64,000 nt of DNA, taken from Myxococcales bacterium. Its GTDB lineage: Bacteria > Myxococcota_C > UBA6777. Position 1 is the stretch's first letter, and each line of letters begins with the position of its first letter. Made by a program: the position numbers and the translations under genes. This document shows positions 26,438 through 35,097 of this stretch, in pieces. Below the pieces are notes generated by a model that did not search any database, was not told the origin of the DNA, and saw only the letters and a list, made by a program, of their open reading frames with translations. Location of the stretch: positions 62,001 through 126,000 of the forward strand of contig JACKEL010000006.1 of assembly GCA_020632975.1 (NCBI GenBank). Reading direction: 5' to 3'.

Positions 26438-27469
26438 TCAAGCGGTCGTCGTGGCCTCAGAGACGCTTGGAGGCGCATCTCCAACGTGCCACAAGGTCTT
26501 CAGATTGAAACCATAATGGTATAGGGACCAAAAGCCGATCAACGTCACAGGAACGTATTGCAAGGCGTGTAGGACCAATGCGTATCCCACACCGATCGAC
26601 TGTCCTGCTGGCGTGATCGCTCCCGCCAACAACAAAGCCTTTGTACAACAAAAGTGGAATGTCCCAACGTGCCCAGGCGTCGAAGGCAACAGCACACCAA
26701 GATTGGTGATCGACATCGCAAGATACGCAGTCATGGGTGAAAAAGGCAGGCCAAAGGCTGGCAACAGCACCAAGAACATCGCCCCTTCCACAACCCAGAT
26801 CAGGACGCTCAAGAAAAGCACCCCAACCATGTAGCGATCCCCTTGCAAACAAGCTGTCCCATCCAAAAGACGGTGGCCAAAGCCCTCTGCACGCTCACCC
26901 ACGGAAGCAGGGAGACGTGAGGCAGACCACGAAAGCAAGCGCTCAAAAAAGCGACGAGACAAGCGTGCAAGCAACATCACGCTCATCGCCCCCACAAAGA
27001 GCAAACCTGCAAACCAACCGATTCTACGGATCCATGGGTCTGTAGGCGCCCAAAATGCAGCGATCACCAAGATCCCCACAATCGAAAGACCATCCAAGAT
27101 CCGTTCGACCAACAAGGTGGATATCGAGATCCCTGTGGAGATGCGTTCACGCCGCGCCAAAACATACGAACGAACCAACTCACCCAAACGTGCGGGCAAA
27201 ACGTTGTTTGTAGCGTAGCCGATCCACACGACTTGTGTTGCTTCAAACCAAGAAATCTGTTTGTGCGGACGCAAGATCCAAGCACAACGAATCCCCCGAA
27301 AAACATGACCCAACAAATAAAGACCCACAGCCAACACGCACCAACGCCAGTCGATACGCGTCAATTGTGTTTGGAGTTTTTGCCACTCAACCTCGTAAAC
27401 CAGCCAGCCTACACACAAAATCGTGACCACAAACCCCAGCCCCAAAGACAACCACTTTTTACGATCCAT
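26438..27469 (-). CDS. UPF0104 / lysylphosphatidylglycerol synthase TM-region family protein
   Basis: Integral membrane protein, 343 aa, with about 8 hydrophobic segments. It matches the flippase-like transmembrane family (AglD/MprF N-domain): LGHVFRGIRCAWILRPHKQISWFEATQVVWIGYATNNVLPARLGELVRSYVLARRERIS, LLVERILDGLSIV, and ITNLGVLLPSTPGHVGTFHFCCTKALLLAG. The NNVLPARLGE motif and the PSTPGHVGTF loop are family hallmarks. There is no soluble synthase domain, so this is the stand-alone form, thought to act in lipid or polyprenyl-linked transport. The substrate is unknown. Confidence 0.88.
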   Translation of the reverse strand: MDRKKWLSLGLGFVVTILCVGWLVYEVEWQKLQTQLTRIDWRWCVLAVGLYLLGHVFRGIRCAWILRPHKQISWFEATQVVWIGYATNNVLPARLGELVRSYVLARRERISTGISISTLLVERILDGLSIVGILVIAAFWAPTDPWIRRIGWFAGLLFVGAMSVMLLARLSRRFFERLLSWSASRLPASVGERAEGFGHRLLDGTACLQGDRYMVGVLFLSVLIWVVEGAMFLVLLPAFGLPFSPMTAYLAMSITNLGVLLPSTPGHVGTFHFCCTKALLLAGAITPAGQSIGVGYALVLHALQYVPVTLIGFWSLYHYGFNLKTLWHVGDAPPSVSEATTTA

Positions 27470-27635
27470 CCCACTATACCTTGCTTTTCTAACACTCTCT
27501 TCTCAAACAAGCGCGGTGCGCTCTATGCACAAAGGGATTTCTATCAACAGACTCCCTCCCCACAACATCCTACGCCACCCGCCTTGGGTCAAGAAGTCCA
27601 CCCAAGAAACATGTCCCCTTCCCCCTCTTTTTCGA

Positions 27636-28286
27636 TCACTCGTCGTTGTAAACGGTTGCGTAGATCCAAAATGTCCCATCGCGCCCGTCACCATCGAGAT
27701 CCACACCCATCTCTACCCACTCTTCAGGGATCGGTAGGTCGGGGGCTTCGGTCCACTCGCTGTATCCGTCATTTTCGAGACTCGCGTAAAAAACGCTCCA
27801 GTCTTCCATGTTGACGCAAACCAGCCACTCATTTTTGCCGTCACCCGCAGCAAAGACGTCGGCGGCTTCATCGAGATTGGGTGGCTCTTCGTGCATGATA
27901 TTGGGACCTTCCCAAGCCCCGTAACCACGGCCCATCCAAGGGCTCCAAAAGACGCGTCCATCCACATGGTTGTACGCGATCACCCACTCACCAAGTTTGT
28001 GGCTCGACACAGAGAAGAAAGCTTCCTCTTCGTCCACAAGGTAGTTGGGTGGAGGAGGTAAGTGTGCGATCCCCAACCACTCACTCCAACGATCACCTTG
28101 CCAAACGCACCAAGTGATCTCTTCTCTTTCGGGATCATAGACATAACAACGATCCTCACCATCTCGCGATGCAAGGGAAACCTCTGAATCTTCATCAAAG
28201 CCCTCGGGCACCGCAGGGAGAGGATGCCCGCCTTCCCACTCGCTCCAACCATCGCCCAAAAAGCGACAATAATAGACTGACGGCAT
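27636..28286 (-). CDS. Four-repeat WSEW propeller-like protein
   Basis: About 216 aa with no signal peptide. Four imperfect repeats of about 50 residues each carry a G-D/R-G-W/Y-S-E/A-W core: LGDGWSEWEGGHPLP, WQGDRWSEWLGIAHLP, WMGRGYGAWEGPNIM, LENDGYSEWTEAPDLP. Each is preceded by strands such as CYVYDPEREEITWCVW, WVIAYNHVDGRVFWSP and WLVCVNMEDWSVFYAS. The spacing resembles PLL/fucose-lectin-type beta-propeller repeats. Acidic overall. An AAGGAGG RBS lies 7 nt before the ATG at 28286. A role in binding (sugar or protein) is inferred from the fold guess only. Confidence 0.75.
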   Translation of the reverse strand: MPSVYYCRFLGDGWSEWEGGHPLPAVPEGFDEDSEVSLASRDGEDRCYVYDPEREEITWCVWQGDRWSEWLGIAHLPPPPNYLVDEEEAFFSVSSHKLGEWVIAYNHVDGRVFWSPWMGRGYGAWEGPNIMHEEPPNLDEAADVFAAGDGKNEWLVCVNMEDWSVFYASLENDGYSEWTEAPDLPIPEEWVEMGVDLDGDGRDGTFWIYATVYNDE

Positions 28287-28371
28287 TGAATCGCCTCCTT
28301 CAAACAAACTCACGCAAAACCTGATGCAGCATTCATCACGAGGACTTTGGCGCCCTCAAACGCTCCATGTG

Positions 28372-29424
28372 TTAATGATCTTTCTTTGAAAAAGCAAGCG
28401 ACAACGAGCAGCCCGCGATCACCAAAGCATTCAACATACTGCGCGCGCTAGCTTTCCCCTTCCCTGCGATATCATAAGCTGTTCCATGATCCACGGAGGT
28501 TCGCAGGTAAGGCAGCCCCAAAGTGAGGTTGATCGCTTCTTCAAAGTGCAAAAGTTTCAATGGAGCGAGCGCTTGATCGTGATACATCGCGATCACCGCG
28601 TCATCTTGGCCTTGGGCTGCAAAATAAAACGCTGTATCCGCAGGGAGCGGTCCGCGGATCTCCGCAGGAAGCGTCGATGCAAGTTCGTGGACCAAGGGTC
28701 CCAACCAACGCACTTCCTCGTCGCCCATCAGTCCGCCATCTCCAGCGTGAGGATTCACACCACAGATCGCCAAGCGAGGATGAGAAAAGCCCAACCAACG
28801 CTTCATCCCCACAACCGTGGTTTCGATAATCGCGTTCAAAAGCTCGGGTTGCAGGGCATCTTTGACGTCTCGTAAAGCAATGTGAATGGTCGCAGGGATC
28901 ACGCGAAGTCGCGGTCCTGCCAACATCATCACAGGGTGCTCGACACCTGCTTCAGCGGCCAACCACTCCGTATGCCCGACATGCGGGACGCCCATCATCG
29001 CAAGTGCTTGTTTGTGGATCGGACCCGTCGCAAGAGCGTGTACTTTTCCATCAGCGACATCCGACAAAACAGACCGAAGATAGGAGACTTGCGCCAAAGC
29101 ACCTTGTTCGCTGAGTTGTCCCCAACCAAATCCGCTTCCCTCTGTTTCGACTTCCACGATCTCGACATTGGGCAGATCCACAAGCGAGGGAGTTCCTTCA
29201 CGCATGGCGATCTCTTCCAAACGCTTTCGATCGCCGTAGATCTTCCACTGGATATCGCGAAAAGCCTCGATATCCACGTGGATGTCGCCACAAATCGCCA
29301 AGGCTTCGCGCGGTAGCTCCCCAGCTTCGAGATCTACAAAAAGCTGATGCATGGCACGCACCAAGACTTCCCCGCCCACCCCCGCGGGATCACCCATCGT
29401 CACGCCCACTACACGTTGGTTCAT
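28372..29424 (-). CDS. pdxA: 4-hydroxythreonine-4-phosphate dehydrogenase
   Basis: NAD-dependent enzyme of pyridoxal-5'-phosphate synthesis (DXP-dependent route) that oxidises 4-phosphohydroxy-L-threonine; cytoplasmic, metal-dependent. 350 aa. Signature segments: VTMGDPAGVGGE at the N-terminus, HVGHTEWLA, CGVNPHAGDGGLMGDEE, GPLPADTAF, MYHDQALAPLKLL and LGLPYLRTSVDHGTAYDIAGKG. The three metal histidines (GHTEW, MYHDQ, SVDHGT) are present. Its start overlaps the stop of the upstream surA-like gene by 4 nt (ATGA), so the two are translationally coupled. The surA-pdxA order is also known from Enterobacteria. Confidence 0.96.
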   Translation of the reverse strand: MNQRVVGVTMGDPAGVGGEVLVRAMHQLFVDLEAGELPREALAICGDIHVDIEAFRDIQWKIYGDRKRLEEIAMREGTPSLVDLPNVEIVEVETEGSGFGWGQLSEQGALAQVSYLRSVLSDVADGKVHALATGPIHKQALAMMGVPHVGHTEWLAAEAGVEHPVMMLAGPRLRVIPATIHIALRDVKDALQPELLNAIIETTVVGMKRWLGFSHPRLAICGVNPHAGDGGLMGDEEVRWLGPLVHELASTLPAEIRGPLPADTAFYFAAQGQDDAVIAMYHDQALAPLKLLHFEEAINLTLGLPYLRTSVDHGTAYDIAGKGKASARSMLNALVIAGCSLSLAFSKKDH

Positions 29425-30542
29425 CGAGGAAATCCTCCACGACGTCCACCACGAGGAGCACGAGGACGTTGGGGTTCTTTCTTCTTGGGACTGGGATTGA
29501 TCGGACCAAACGTGGACTTGAATACTTTTTTCTCGGTCTCTCGGCCTTTTACGCGGATCTCGATCACCGCTTTTTTGCGCAACTGCATCACATACTTTTT
29601 ATAAGCATTTTCGTAGGCATCTTGCTGCAAGCGTTTGCGGATCTCAGGACGCGCTTCTTCAAAGCCCAACACGTTGGAGGATCGAATCTTTTCCAAGTTC
29701 AGCACGTGAAAGCCCATGCTTGTTCTCAGCACCTTGGAATACACAGCCCCTGCTCTCATCGAAACAATCGCCTTCCCCAAGATGGGATCGATATCACTGA
29801 TCTTTACATAACCCAAATCCCCTCCCGTATCCCGCGAAGGTCCCTGAGAAAAACGCTTTGCCAGTGAGATAAAGTTTTTGGGATTTTGCGTCGCCAACAA
29901 GAGCACGTTCTCAGCTTTTTGCTTCAACTCAGTCACCTGCTCGGGCTTGGGCTTTTCGTCCAACACAAAGACGATGTGGCGGATCTTGTACTCAGGAGGA
30001 CCAGGCTTTTCTTTGCGGATCATCTTCTTGTAAAAAGCCAACTCATCTTCTTTGGTGATGCGGATCTTGGACACCATCGCTTGCTGCAACAAGCGGAACT
30101 TACGGATCTCACGACGCATCATCGCCTTGTAAGCGTTCATGGTGTAGCCACGTTTACGCAACTCCGCAGCAAACTCAGCTTCAGGGATGTTGCCGTTTTG
30201 TTCGCGGGTTCGTTTGACGGCGCTTTGGATATCCGCTTCGCTGACTTCGATCTGTTTGGTGCGCGCTTCTTGATCCAACAGTTTATCGTCGATCATCCGC
30301 TCCAAGATCTGCCAGCGCATCGTCTCAGCTTTGCGTTTGCGCTCATCGGGATCGATGACCTGTTGGAGCTGTGCCTTGACGATCTCAAAACGACGCTCCC
30401 ACTCCGACAACAACACGATGTCGTTGTTGACCACAGCCACGATCTTTTCGATCACTATCTCTTCGGCGTTTGCGAAACGTACAGTCCCACCTCCCAAAAG
30501 CCCCAAACATACGCCGAAAAACAGTATCTTTTTGAACATCAA
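29421..30542 (-). CDS. surA: SurA-like periplasmic peptidyl-prolyl isomerase
   Basis: Periplasmic chaperone for outer-membrane proteins. About 373 aa. A signal peptide (MMFKKILFFGVCLGLLGGGTVRFANA) is followed by the SurA N-terminal domain (IVAVVNNDIVLLSEWERR, ILERMIDDKLLDQEA), then one parvulin domain (about 195-305: IRHIVFVLDEKP, FISLAKRFSQGPSRDTGGDLGYVKISDIDP, VLRTSMGFHVLNLEK). E. coli SurA has two parvulin domains; here only one is visible. A basic tail rich in Arg/Gly/Pro ends the protein, unlike the family. It overlaps pdxA by 4 nt. It is divergent from the TPR gene at 30952. Confidence 0.92.
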   Translation of the reverse strand: MMFKKILFFGVCLGLLGGGTVRFANAEEIVIEKIVAVVNNDIVLLSEWERRFEIVKAQLQQVIDPDERKRKAETMRWQILERMIDDKLLDQEARTKQIEVSEADIQSAVKRTREQNGNIPEAEFAAELRKRGYTMNAYKAMMRREIRKFRLLQQAMVSKIRITKEDELAFYKKMIRKEKPGPPEYKIRHIVFVLDEKPKPEQVTELKQKAENVLLLATQNPKNFISLAKRFSQGPSRDTGGDLGYVKISDIDPILGKAIVSMRAGAVYSKVLRTSMGFHVLNLEKIRSSNVLGFEEARPEIRKRLQQDAYENAYKKYVMQLRKKAVIEIRVKGRETEKKVFKSTFGPINPSPKKKEPQRPRAPRGGRRGGFPR

Positions 30543-30951
30543 ACCGCCCTTTCAAAGCTTGCCGACCCAAAAGAACACAATCATACCTCGTTTATCATCT
30601 TCTTTTGGATCTCTTCGCAACACATCTTTGGTGAGTTTGTTAAGGAGGAACAGCCTCTAGGTCAAGTCGCCACCTCTCGAAAGACAAACCTTTTACAACA
30701 GACCCCAAACCAAGCCGCCCTATATTGGTGGACTTTTGCTCGGCTGTAATCAGCTTGACACACAAAGAGGCCTCTGATATACGGTTGTGATACTGCTTCT
30801 AAGGCAAAACGGCTATCTATCTGAAAGTCTTATGCTTTTTATCTATCTATCGTTTTTTGAATTGTGATTTGTCCCAAATTGTAATGGATCCGGGTTGGGG
30901 TAACCTCCCCCGAGAAGCCCCTGTCAGAGCGCAAGTGGAGGAATCCAAAGT
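30543..30951. other. Divergent intergenic region, surA / TPR gene
   Basis: 409 bp with promoters expected in both directions. It contains a short tandem ATCTATCTATC tract (30840-30851) and the promoter candidate listed separately. No gene is supported here. Confidence 0.5.
30857..30885 (+). promoter_or_regulatory. Candidate sigma70-type promoter of the TPR gene
   Basis: TTGAAT (30857-30862) and TGTAAT (30880-30885) with a 17-bp spacer; -10 has 5/6 and -35 has 4/6 consensus bases. This predicts a leader of about 60 nt. Confidence 0.5.
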
Positions 30952-33900
30952 ATGGCTGATCATCAGGCAGCATCCAAAGGGATGCAAAAAGATGTGGAAG
31001 AGCTTGAGCAGCTTCTCCGCAATGACTCTTCTCCCGAAGTCTTTATCCCGCTCGCGGAAGCATATATCCGCCGTGGTCTTCCCCAAGACGCTATCCGCGT
31101 CTGCCAAAAGGGCCTCAAGACCTCCGAACATCCACAAGGACGCCTCTTGCTTGCTCGCGCCTTCTACGATGCTTCGGCACACTACAAGGCACCAAAGGCC
31201 GCACTGCTCAAAAAAGCCCTCCACGAAGTCGACGATATCGTCAACAAAGATCCCAACAACTGGGAAGCCCACTCTTTGCGCGGCGATATCCTCACCGAAC
31301 AAGACGACATCCAAGGTGCGAAAGACGCGCTTTACAAAGCGCACAAACTCAACCCGCACCACCCCCATGCACGGATGTTGTTGAAAAGTCTTGGCGAAGA
31401 AATCGATGTCGATGACAACGAAGGCCCCTTCTACATCAACGTAGAAACAGGTGCCCCCGCCCCCCAGACAGACAGCTTGTTCAAAAGTATCCGTGACATC
31501 GTGATCTTCTTCGTGGTCATCTTTGCAGGTGTTTGGCTCTATGCCGAAAACTCCATCCACGAGAAAAAGATCCGTGCACTCGTCATCTTGGGACGTACCC
31601 AACAAGCGACTAGCTCGTACAGCAACCTGAAAAAAGCGATCCCCATCTATCAAAAAGTCCTTGAAACCCTCGATCCCGTCCACCCCTTCGCGCTGATGCA
31701 CCTCGCTGAGGTCCATTACAGCCTGTGGAACGAGCACGAGCGTTCGGAAACCTACAAAAAAGGTTTCACAGACTACTTCATGAAGTTGCAAGCCTCTGGC
31801 TCACGCGACTTGCTTGAGCTTCTTGCTCCTTACCATGCTGTCCGTGCTCTCGTGGCTTACGACAAAGCGCGCCAACTCCAAAAAGATGGCAACCTTGAAA
31901 AAGCTGACGCAGAACTGAAAAGCACAGACGATTACATCAAAAGATGGATCCCCGAAGTCGCGATCCACCCCCGTCTTAACTGGGTTCACGGCCTTGTGTA
32001 CGAAGCGCTTCGTAAGAACCGTGTTGCGCGCGCAAACTTCAAACGCGCCGCTGAAGTAGGCTGGAACAACCCCTACTTCCGCTACCGTTATGCTTACAAC
32101 TACCTGCGTTCCCGTAAGTTCCAAGACGCACACGGCCAATTCAAAAGTTCGGTGGAACAAGGCCAACAAAACGCAGACAACGTCCAAGGCGAGCTGTCCG
32201 ATCCCACCAAGCAAAAAAATGCTTACTGCTGGATCGACCCCCCCTTGTTGCTTGGCAAAAGTGCCCCTCCTGGCCAAGAACTTGGAACCTTTGACTTGCT
32301 CCAAGATGCTGCAAACGCCGCTGCACAAGCGTTGACTATCCCCAAATGTTCGTTCCACCCTGCTCTCCAAAAGTTCTATGCAGGACACAAACATTACCTC
32401 ATGGGCAACATCGGCGATGCACTCGCAGTTTTCGACGCTGGTGTTGGTATGTCTGCGGCTTACGACATGGTCCGCGAGACCATCAAGATCGCAGAGACCG
32501 TCAAAAAAGACGGCGACCTCTCCCCCCACCTCCAAGCATGGTTGTCCTATCTCGAAGCCAAGATGTATTGGCACCAAAACGAGATGACCAAAGCCCAAGA
32601 AGCCATCGAAAAAGCCATCAAAGGCGCAAACTACGAAGGTTACTTCTTTGGCCTCCAAGCCATGATCAAAGCTCGTCAGAAAAAATATGACGAAGCTTGG
32701 AGCGACTTTGAAAAGGCCCTGAAACTGGAGCCTTACGTTCTCCAGATCTACTACGATGGCGTGTTGAGCATGCTTGAAGCCAGCAACGCAGATGGCAAGC
32801 CTAGCAAAGCCGACAAAGTGGAAGAACTTCTTGAGAAGATCAAAAAGAACTTCGGTGAAAACGAAGCTTACTTCTACCTCAAAGGTGCACTCCTAGAGAA
32901 AAAAGGCGACGTCGAAGAAGCCGACAAACTCTGGGGCAAAGCCATCGAGAAAGACTACGAGCACTACGAAGCCAACCTTGCTCGCGGTGTCTTGCGTCTC
33001 AAGCGCGCGAAAAAACTTCGCCCCGAGATCGTCAAGAAGAAGAACAAAGAAGAAAAGATCTACAAGATCGAAAAAGAAGACTTCCCTGTCATCCTTAGCT
33101 ACATCAAGCTTTACGACAAAAAGCTCAAAGAAAAGCTCGCCAAGCGTGTCAAAGATTGGAAAGAGCAGATCAGCAAGCTTGAAAAACGTCTTGAAAAACA
33201 AATGGCAGAAGCCAAGCGCGATCGCGGCATCGAAAAGCGTATGAAAGATCGCATCAAAGACTACAAAGATGGTCTCAAAGCTGCTGAAGAAGATATCACC
33301 TTCTATGAAGAGTTCGCCAAAGAGCTCAAAGAAGGTAATATGCCCAAGAAGAAAGTCATCAGCTCGCAAATGGCCAACATCCTTGAAGTCCTCGACGAAG
33401 ACGCTGGTGCCTTCATCGAACAAGCGATGCAAACCCGCCCCGGTGCAGCAGAGCCCCGTTTCTGGGTTGGTACCCTCTGGTTGTCCAACCAACGTTGGAG
33501 CGATGCGCAAGGTCACTTTGATGTCGCTATCGCTGGTTACCTCCGTGACCTCGATTACGACAACGCAAAGAAAGCCGCAAAACTCTACGCCGAGACAATT
33601 ATCAAAGGCGAAAAAGAGAAAGACCAAGGCGCAGAGCGCGCTGCGACTGCGTTCAAACAAAAGGTCACCATCTTGATCCGCCAAGACGCGATCAAGGTGA
33701 AAGCGGAAAAAGACAAGCTCACCGCGAAAAACAAAACCAAAGAAGCCAAAGAATACAAACTCAAGCCCGAAGCCAAACAACACCTCGTCCGCAGCATCAA
33801 GGTTTATGCCGATGCTTGCGCAGAGATCGACGATCTCAAAGAGACGGGCGACCTCCTCAAAGGCGATGCTGAGTCTGTAGAAAAAGACGGCGTGGAAAAA

Positions 33901-33996
33901 GCGATGATTCGCTTGCTCTTGCGCGCTCGTGAAGAAGCCGCAAACAAAGACAAGAAGACCAAAAAAGGTAAGCGTCGTCGTCGCCGTCGTCGCTAA
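30952..33996 (+). CDS. Large membrane-anchored TPR protein
   Basis: 1,014 aa. An N-terminal TPR block (about 10-165, for example IPLAEAYIRRGLPQDAIRVCQKGL, NWEAHSLRGDILTEQDDIQGAKDALYKAHKLNPHH) is followed by one transmembrane helix (about 183-203, DIVIFFVVIFAGVWLYA). A long series of TPR-like helices follows (about 225-690), then a Lys/Glu-rich coiled coil (about 690-800), more helices, and a C-terminal run KKGKRRRRRRR. The N-terminal part has no signal peptide, so it would face the cytoplasm with the larger part across the membrane, or the helix is a late anchor. GGAGG lies 10 nt before the ATG. Function unknown; scaffold role inferred. Confidence 0.85.
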   Translation: MADHQAASKGMQKDVEELEQLLRNDSSPEVFIPLAEAYIRRGLPQDAIRVCQKGLKTSEHPQGRLLLARAFYDASAHYKAPKAALLKKALHEVDDIVNKDPNNWEAHSLRGDILTEQDDIQGAKDALYKAHKLNPHHPHARMLLKSLGEEIDVDDNEGPFYINVETGAPAPQTDSLFKSIRDIVIFFVVIFAGVWLYAENSIHEKKIRALVILGRTQQATSSYSNLKKAIPIYQKVLETLDPVHPFALMHLAEVHYSLWNEHERSETYKKGFTDYFMKLQASGSRDLLELLAPYHAVRALVAYDKARQLQKDGNLEKADAELKSTDDYIKRWIPEVAIHPRLNWVHGLVYEALRKNRVARANFKRAAEVGWNNPYFRYRYAYNYLRSRKFQDAHGQFKSSVEQGQQNADNVQGELSDPTKQKNAYCWIDPPLLLGKSAPPGQELGTFDLLQDAANAAAQALTIPKCSFHPALQKFYAGHKHYLMGNIGDALAVFDAGVGMSAAYDMVRETIKIAETVKKDGDLSPHLQAWLSYLEAKMYWHQNEMTKAQEAIEKAIKGANYEGYFFGLQAMIKARQKKYDEAWSDFEKALKLEPYVLQIYYDGVLSMLEASNADGKPSKADKVEELLEKIKKNFGENEAYFYLKGALLEKKGDVEEADKLWGKAIEKDYEHYEANLARGVLRLKRAKKLRPEIVKKKNKEEKIYKIEKEDFPVILSYIKLYDKKLKEKLAKRVKDWKEQISKLEKRLEKQMAEAKRDRGIEKRMKDRIKDYKDGLKAAEEDITFYEEFAKELKEGNMPKKKVISSQMANILEVLDEDAGAFIEQAMQTRPGAAEPRFWVGTLWLSNQRWSDAQGHFDVAIAGYLRDLDYDNAKKAAKLYAETIIKGEKEKDQGAERAATAFKQKVTILIRQDAIKVKAEKDKLTAKNKTKEAKEYKLKPEAKQHLVRSIKVYADACAEIDDLKETGDLLKGDAESVEKDGVEKAMIRLLLRAREEAANKDKKTKKGKRRRRRRR

Positions 33997-34072
33997 TCTT
34001 CCCTCCCATTATCCCCCCTCGTCCCTTTCTCCCCTTCCTTTCGTACTTTCCCTTTCATCTCTCCAACGAAGA

Positions 34073-34885
34073 TCAACGTCCTTGGAAGTTGGCTTCCCGC
34101 TTTTCCAAAAGTGCGTCAACGCCCTCATCGTGGTCCGCTGTGTTTTGCGCAATGCCTTGGTACGAAGCAGCGAGCGTAAGCGCCTGTTCTGCTGTCAGAT
34201 CCCATGACTGGTAACACGCTGCTTTTGCCAAACGCAGTGCCAAAGGAGCCAATGAACAAAGCTGTTCTGCCCGCTCCATCGACCTTTCCAACAATCGATC
34301 AGAAGGTACAACTTCATGCACAAGGCCCATCTGTAGGGCTTCCTGTGCATCCACCAAACGCCCTGTCAAGATCATCTCCAAAGCACGGGGAAATCCGACA
34401 GTTCGACTCAACACATAAGCCCCACCATCTCCTGGAATCAGACCCAGCTTTACAAAGGTCGATCCAAACTTGGCACCTTCTACAGCGACTCGAACATCGC
34501 ACATACACGCCAGATCCAAGCCCGCACCAATGGCCGCACCATTCAACGCTGCAATCACGGGCTTGTCGAAACGCAACAAACGACGGGGGACTTGGTGGAT
34601 ACCGCGAAGATACTGGCTTCGCAATCGAACAGCATCCCCCTCGAACATCCCACTGTGTTCGCGCATCTGCTTGAGGTCTCCCCCCGCACTAAATGCCCGC
34701 CCCGCGCCACTCAACACCAAGCAACGCACGCTGTCATCGCACTCCGCAAGATCAAAGACACGCATCAAACTGTCGATCATCTCGTTGCTATAGGCATTTC
34801 GAGCATCTTCTCGATTCAGCGTGACACGTAGGATCGCGCCTTCTTGCTCCACCAACAAATCTGTAAGTCCCGTATAATCCGCCAT
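34073..34885 (-). CDS. Enoyl-CoA hydratase/isomerase family (crotonase) protein
   Basis: About 270 aa, cytoplasmic. Crotonase fold with VTLNREDARNAYSNEMI, the oxyanion-hole block FSAGGDLKQM and GAAIGAGLDLACMCDVRVA, and GLIPGDGGAYVLSRTVG. The two glutamates used by classical hydratases are not conserved: the first position is Asp in GLDLACM and the second is not Glu in FGSTFVKLG. The Asp in IPGDGG recalls PaaG/isomerase-type members. So acyl-CoA isomerisation or another crotonase reaction is likelier than plain hydration. The ATG at 34885 has GGGAG 8 nt upstream; an upstream ATG adds an unlikely basic extension. Confidence 0.85.
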   Translation of the reverse strand: MADYTGLTDLLVEQEGAILRVTLNREDARNAYSNEMIDSLMRVFDLAECDDSVRCLVLSGAGRAFSAGGDLKQMREHSGMFEGDAVRLRSQYLRGIHQVPRRLLRFDKPVIAALNGAAIGAGLDLACMCDVRVAVEGAKFGSTFVKLGLIPGDGGAYVLSRTVGFPRALEMILTGRLVDAQEALQMGLVHEVVPSDRLLERSMERAEQLCSLAPLALRLAKAACYQSWDLTAEQALTLAASYQGIAQNTADHDEGVDALLEKREANFQGR

Positions 34886-35097
34886 CTTTGCGCTCCCTTT
34901 TTCTTCCCGAAGCTCTTTCTTCGGGCCTTGCTTTCCCATAAAAAACGCGAGAGTTCGGGGCTAACCTCGCCCAGCATCGCAGGGAAAGTCAAGTAAGGTC
35001 ATCGAAAGTCAAGTGGGGTCTTCAATAGAAAGTGACGAGAAGAAAAGGAGCGGTAGGACAGAGGACAGGAACCAAAGAAAACTTCACAGCGGAAACA

